64,000 bases of DNA. Origin: Chersky-840 sp963848335 (GTDB lineage: Bacteria > Actinomycetota > Acidimicrobiia > Acidimicrobiales > UBA8190). A model generated the notes under the pieces. That model was not told the DNA's origin. It ran no database searches and saw only the letters and a program-made list of their open reading frames with translations. The stretch's first letter is position 1. The number at the start of each line of letters is the position of its first letter. Below, one piece after another: positions 63,023 to 64,000 of this stretch. The stretch covers positions 1,116,001-1,180,000 of the forward strand of contig CAWKDD010000003.1 in assembly GCA_963848335.1 (NCBI GenBank). The letters are read 5' to 3'. The translations under genes and the position numbers were made by a program.

Positions 63023-63856
63023 TCACGTCGGCTTGGAGTTGCGCTCGTAGACGAGTCGAAGCCCGTGCAAGGTGAGCCAGGGCTCGCGGTGCTCGATGCA
63101 CTGCGACAGCGGCGCGATGACCTCGGAGAGCCCGCCGGTGGAGACCACCGTGGCGTGGCCGAGCTCGTCGGCGATACGCCGGCACATGCCGTCGACCTGC
63201 GCGGCGTACCCGTAGAGCACGCCCGACTGGATCGATTCGACGGTGGACTTGCCGATGACGCTGCGCGGCTCGACGAGCTCGACGCGCCGCAGGGCCGCGG
63301 CGTGGTGGAACAGCGCGTCCATGGAGATGGCGATACCGGGTGCGATGGCGCCTCCGAGGTACTCGCCGCTCCCCGAGATGGCGTCGAACGTCGTGGCCGT
63401 GCCCAGGTCCACCACCACGCACGGACCCCCGTAGAGGTCGTAGGCCCCGATGGCGTTGGCGATGCGGTCGGGGCCGACCTCCTTGGGATTGTCGTAGAGG
63501 ATGGGCATGCCCGAGCGCACACCGGGCTCGAGCACGACGCAGGGCACCTCGAACCACCGCATGGCCATCTGGCGCAGGGCGGTGGTGACGCGGGGCACCG
63601 ACGACGTCACCGCCATGCCGGTGACCACCTCGTCGACGTCGAGGCCCGTCAGGGTGAGCAGCTCCGACAGCAACAGGGCGTGCTCGTCGGGAGTGCGGTC
63701 GGCGACGGTCGACAACCGCCAGTGGTGGGTGAGCCCGGTGGGCTCGGGTGGCACTGGCGGCGCGCTCCGGCTGCCCGGAGGGGGATCGTCGCCGGGGCCC
63801 AGGGAGAACAGGCCGATGACGGTTTCGGTGTTCCCCACGTCGATGGCGAGCAGCAA
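63023..63856 (-). CDS. coaX: type III pantothenate kinase
   Basis: 277 aa. The phosphate loop DVGNTETVIGLF, the VVDLGTATTFDAI motif and GGAIAPGI are typical of CoaX. Phosphorylates pantothenate, the first step of CoA synthesis. The start is TTG 63856, supported by GGAGG 8 nt upstream that lies inside the end of nadC. A Pro-rich insertion near residue 30 is lineage specific. Confidence 0.95.
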   Translation of the reverse strand: MLLAIDVGNTETVIGLFSLGPGDDPPPGSRSAPPVPPEPTGLTHHWRLSTVADRTPDEHALLLSELLTLTGLDVDEVVTGMAVTSSVPRVTTALRQMAMRWFEVPCVVLEPGVRSGMPILYDNPKEVGPDRIANAIGAYDLYGGPCVVVDLGTATTFDAISGSGEYLGGAIAPGIAISMDALFHHAAALRRVELVEPRSVIGKSTVESIQSGVLYGYAAQVDGMCRRIADELGHATVVSTGGLSEVIAPLSQCIEHREPWLTLHGLRLVYERNSKPT

Positions 63857-63859
63857 CGG

Positions 63860-64000
63860 TCAGTCCTCCACGAGATCGAGCCCGAGATCGAGCACGGGGG
63901 CCGAGTGCGTGATGGCCCCCACCGAGACGAGATCCGCACCGGCAGCGGCGAAGGCGGGAGCGGTGTCGAGGGTCACGCCCCCTGACGCCTCCACCAGGAC
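63860..64000 (-). CDS. nadC: nicotinate-nucleotide pyrophosphorylase, C-terminal end (partial)
   Basis: Only the last 46 codons are in the window. VLVEASGGVTLDTAPAFA followed by VSVGAITHSAPVLDLGLDL is the conserved NadC C-terminus. Makes NaMN from quinolinate. The stop at 63860 lies 4 nt before the coaX TTG, so the genes are probably one operon. The 5' part continues beyond 64000. Confidence 0.93.
   Translation of the reverse strand, partial: VLVEASGGVTLDTAPAFAAAGADLVSVGAITHSAPVLDLGLDLVED

Overview
The window is GC-rich throughout. Its genes, and the order of its housekeeping blocks, point to a high-GC actinomycetote. Actinobacterial-type coproheme decarboxylase, glucosyl-3-phosphoglycerate synthase, LigC with a stand-alone polymerase, CarD, DUF3263/LytR_C and a block matching the mycobacterial coaX-lysS-clpC / radA-disA-carD-ispD-ispF-rlmB neighbourhood all support this. 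An Acidimicrobiia-like lineage is my best guess, but that is inference; no 16S or marker comparison was possible. No prophage, insertion sequence, transposase or CRISPR array was found.

1-6.2 kb: a frameshifted GNAT, a methyltransferase, a tandem-GNAT/PIG-L deacetylase pair of glycan type, an agmatinase-family ureohydrolase and a convergent PLP decarboxylase. 6.3-9.5 kb: a small DNA-repair group (LigC-type ligase, LigD-like polymerase/primase, and a HhH+PHP protein resembling a polymerase X without its catalytic core). 10-13 kb: larB-larC for the nickel-pincer cofactor, pheA and tRNA-Ser(UGA). 13.2-22.3 kb: an accessory catabolic-looking region with a Baeyer-Villiger monooxygenase, a four-gene operon with 4-nt overlaps (Gfo/Idh oxidoreductase, SDR, sulfotransferase, alkylsulfatase-like MBL protein), a VOC protein, and a LysR regulator divergent from a methyltransferase and thioesterase. 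22.3-29.2 kb: lipoprotein lipase, methyltransferase, Tat phospholipase C, a winged-helix/coiled-coil protein and a copper amine oxidase.

29.2-33.4 kb: a Cas4/AddB-like Fe-S PD-(D/E)XK protein coupled to a second protein that looks like a degenerate relative, then a small membrane protein, patatin, a 66-aa cysteine protein and a Nudix hydrolase. 33.4-38.7 kb: a phosphate-uptake operon in the unusual order pstB-pstS-pstC-pstA-response regulator, preceded by an 11-nt-phased PHO-box-like array. 38.7-41 kb: hemQ-larE-NIL-unknown operon; larE completes the cofactor pathway begun at 10 kb. 41-44.4 kb: groEL under a perfect CIRCE element, a MoaD/ThiS-type protein and threonine synthase. 44.5-51.2 kb: compatible-solute genes (gpgS, glycerate kinase, otsA, otsB) interrupted by a TetR-MFS efflux pair with visible operators.

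51.2-64 kb: LytR_C and DUF3263, tRNA-Thr(UGU), rlmB, ispF, ispD, carD, disA, radA, clpC, a polyprenyl diphosphate synthase, lysS, coaX and the 3' end of nadC.

At least seven genes, including clpC, are broken by single-base insertions or homopolymer contractions. All read cleanly once one base is corrected, which argues for residual assembly indels more than for real gene decay. Where such a gene is listed, the whole corrected span is given and the frameshift position stated.
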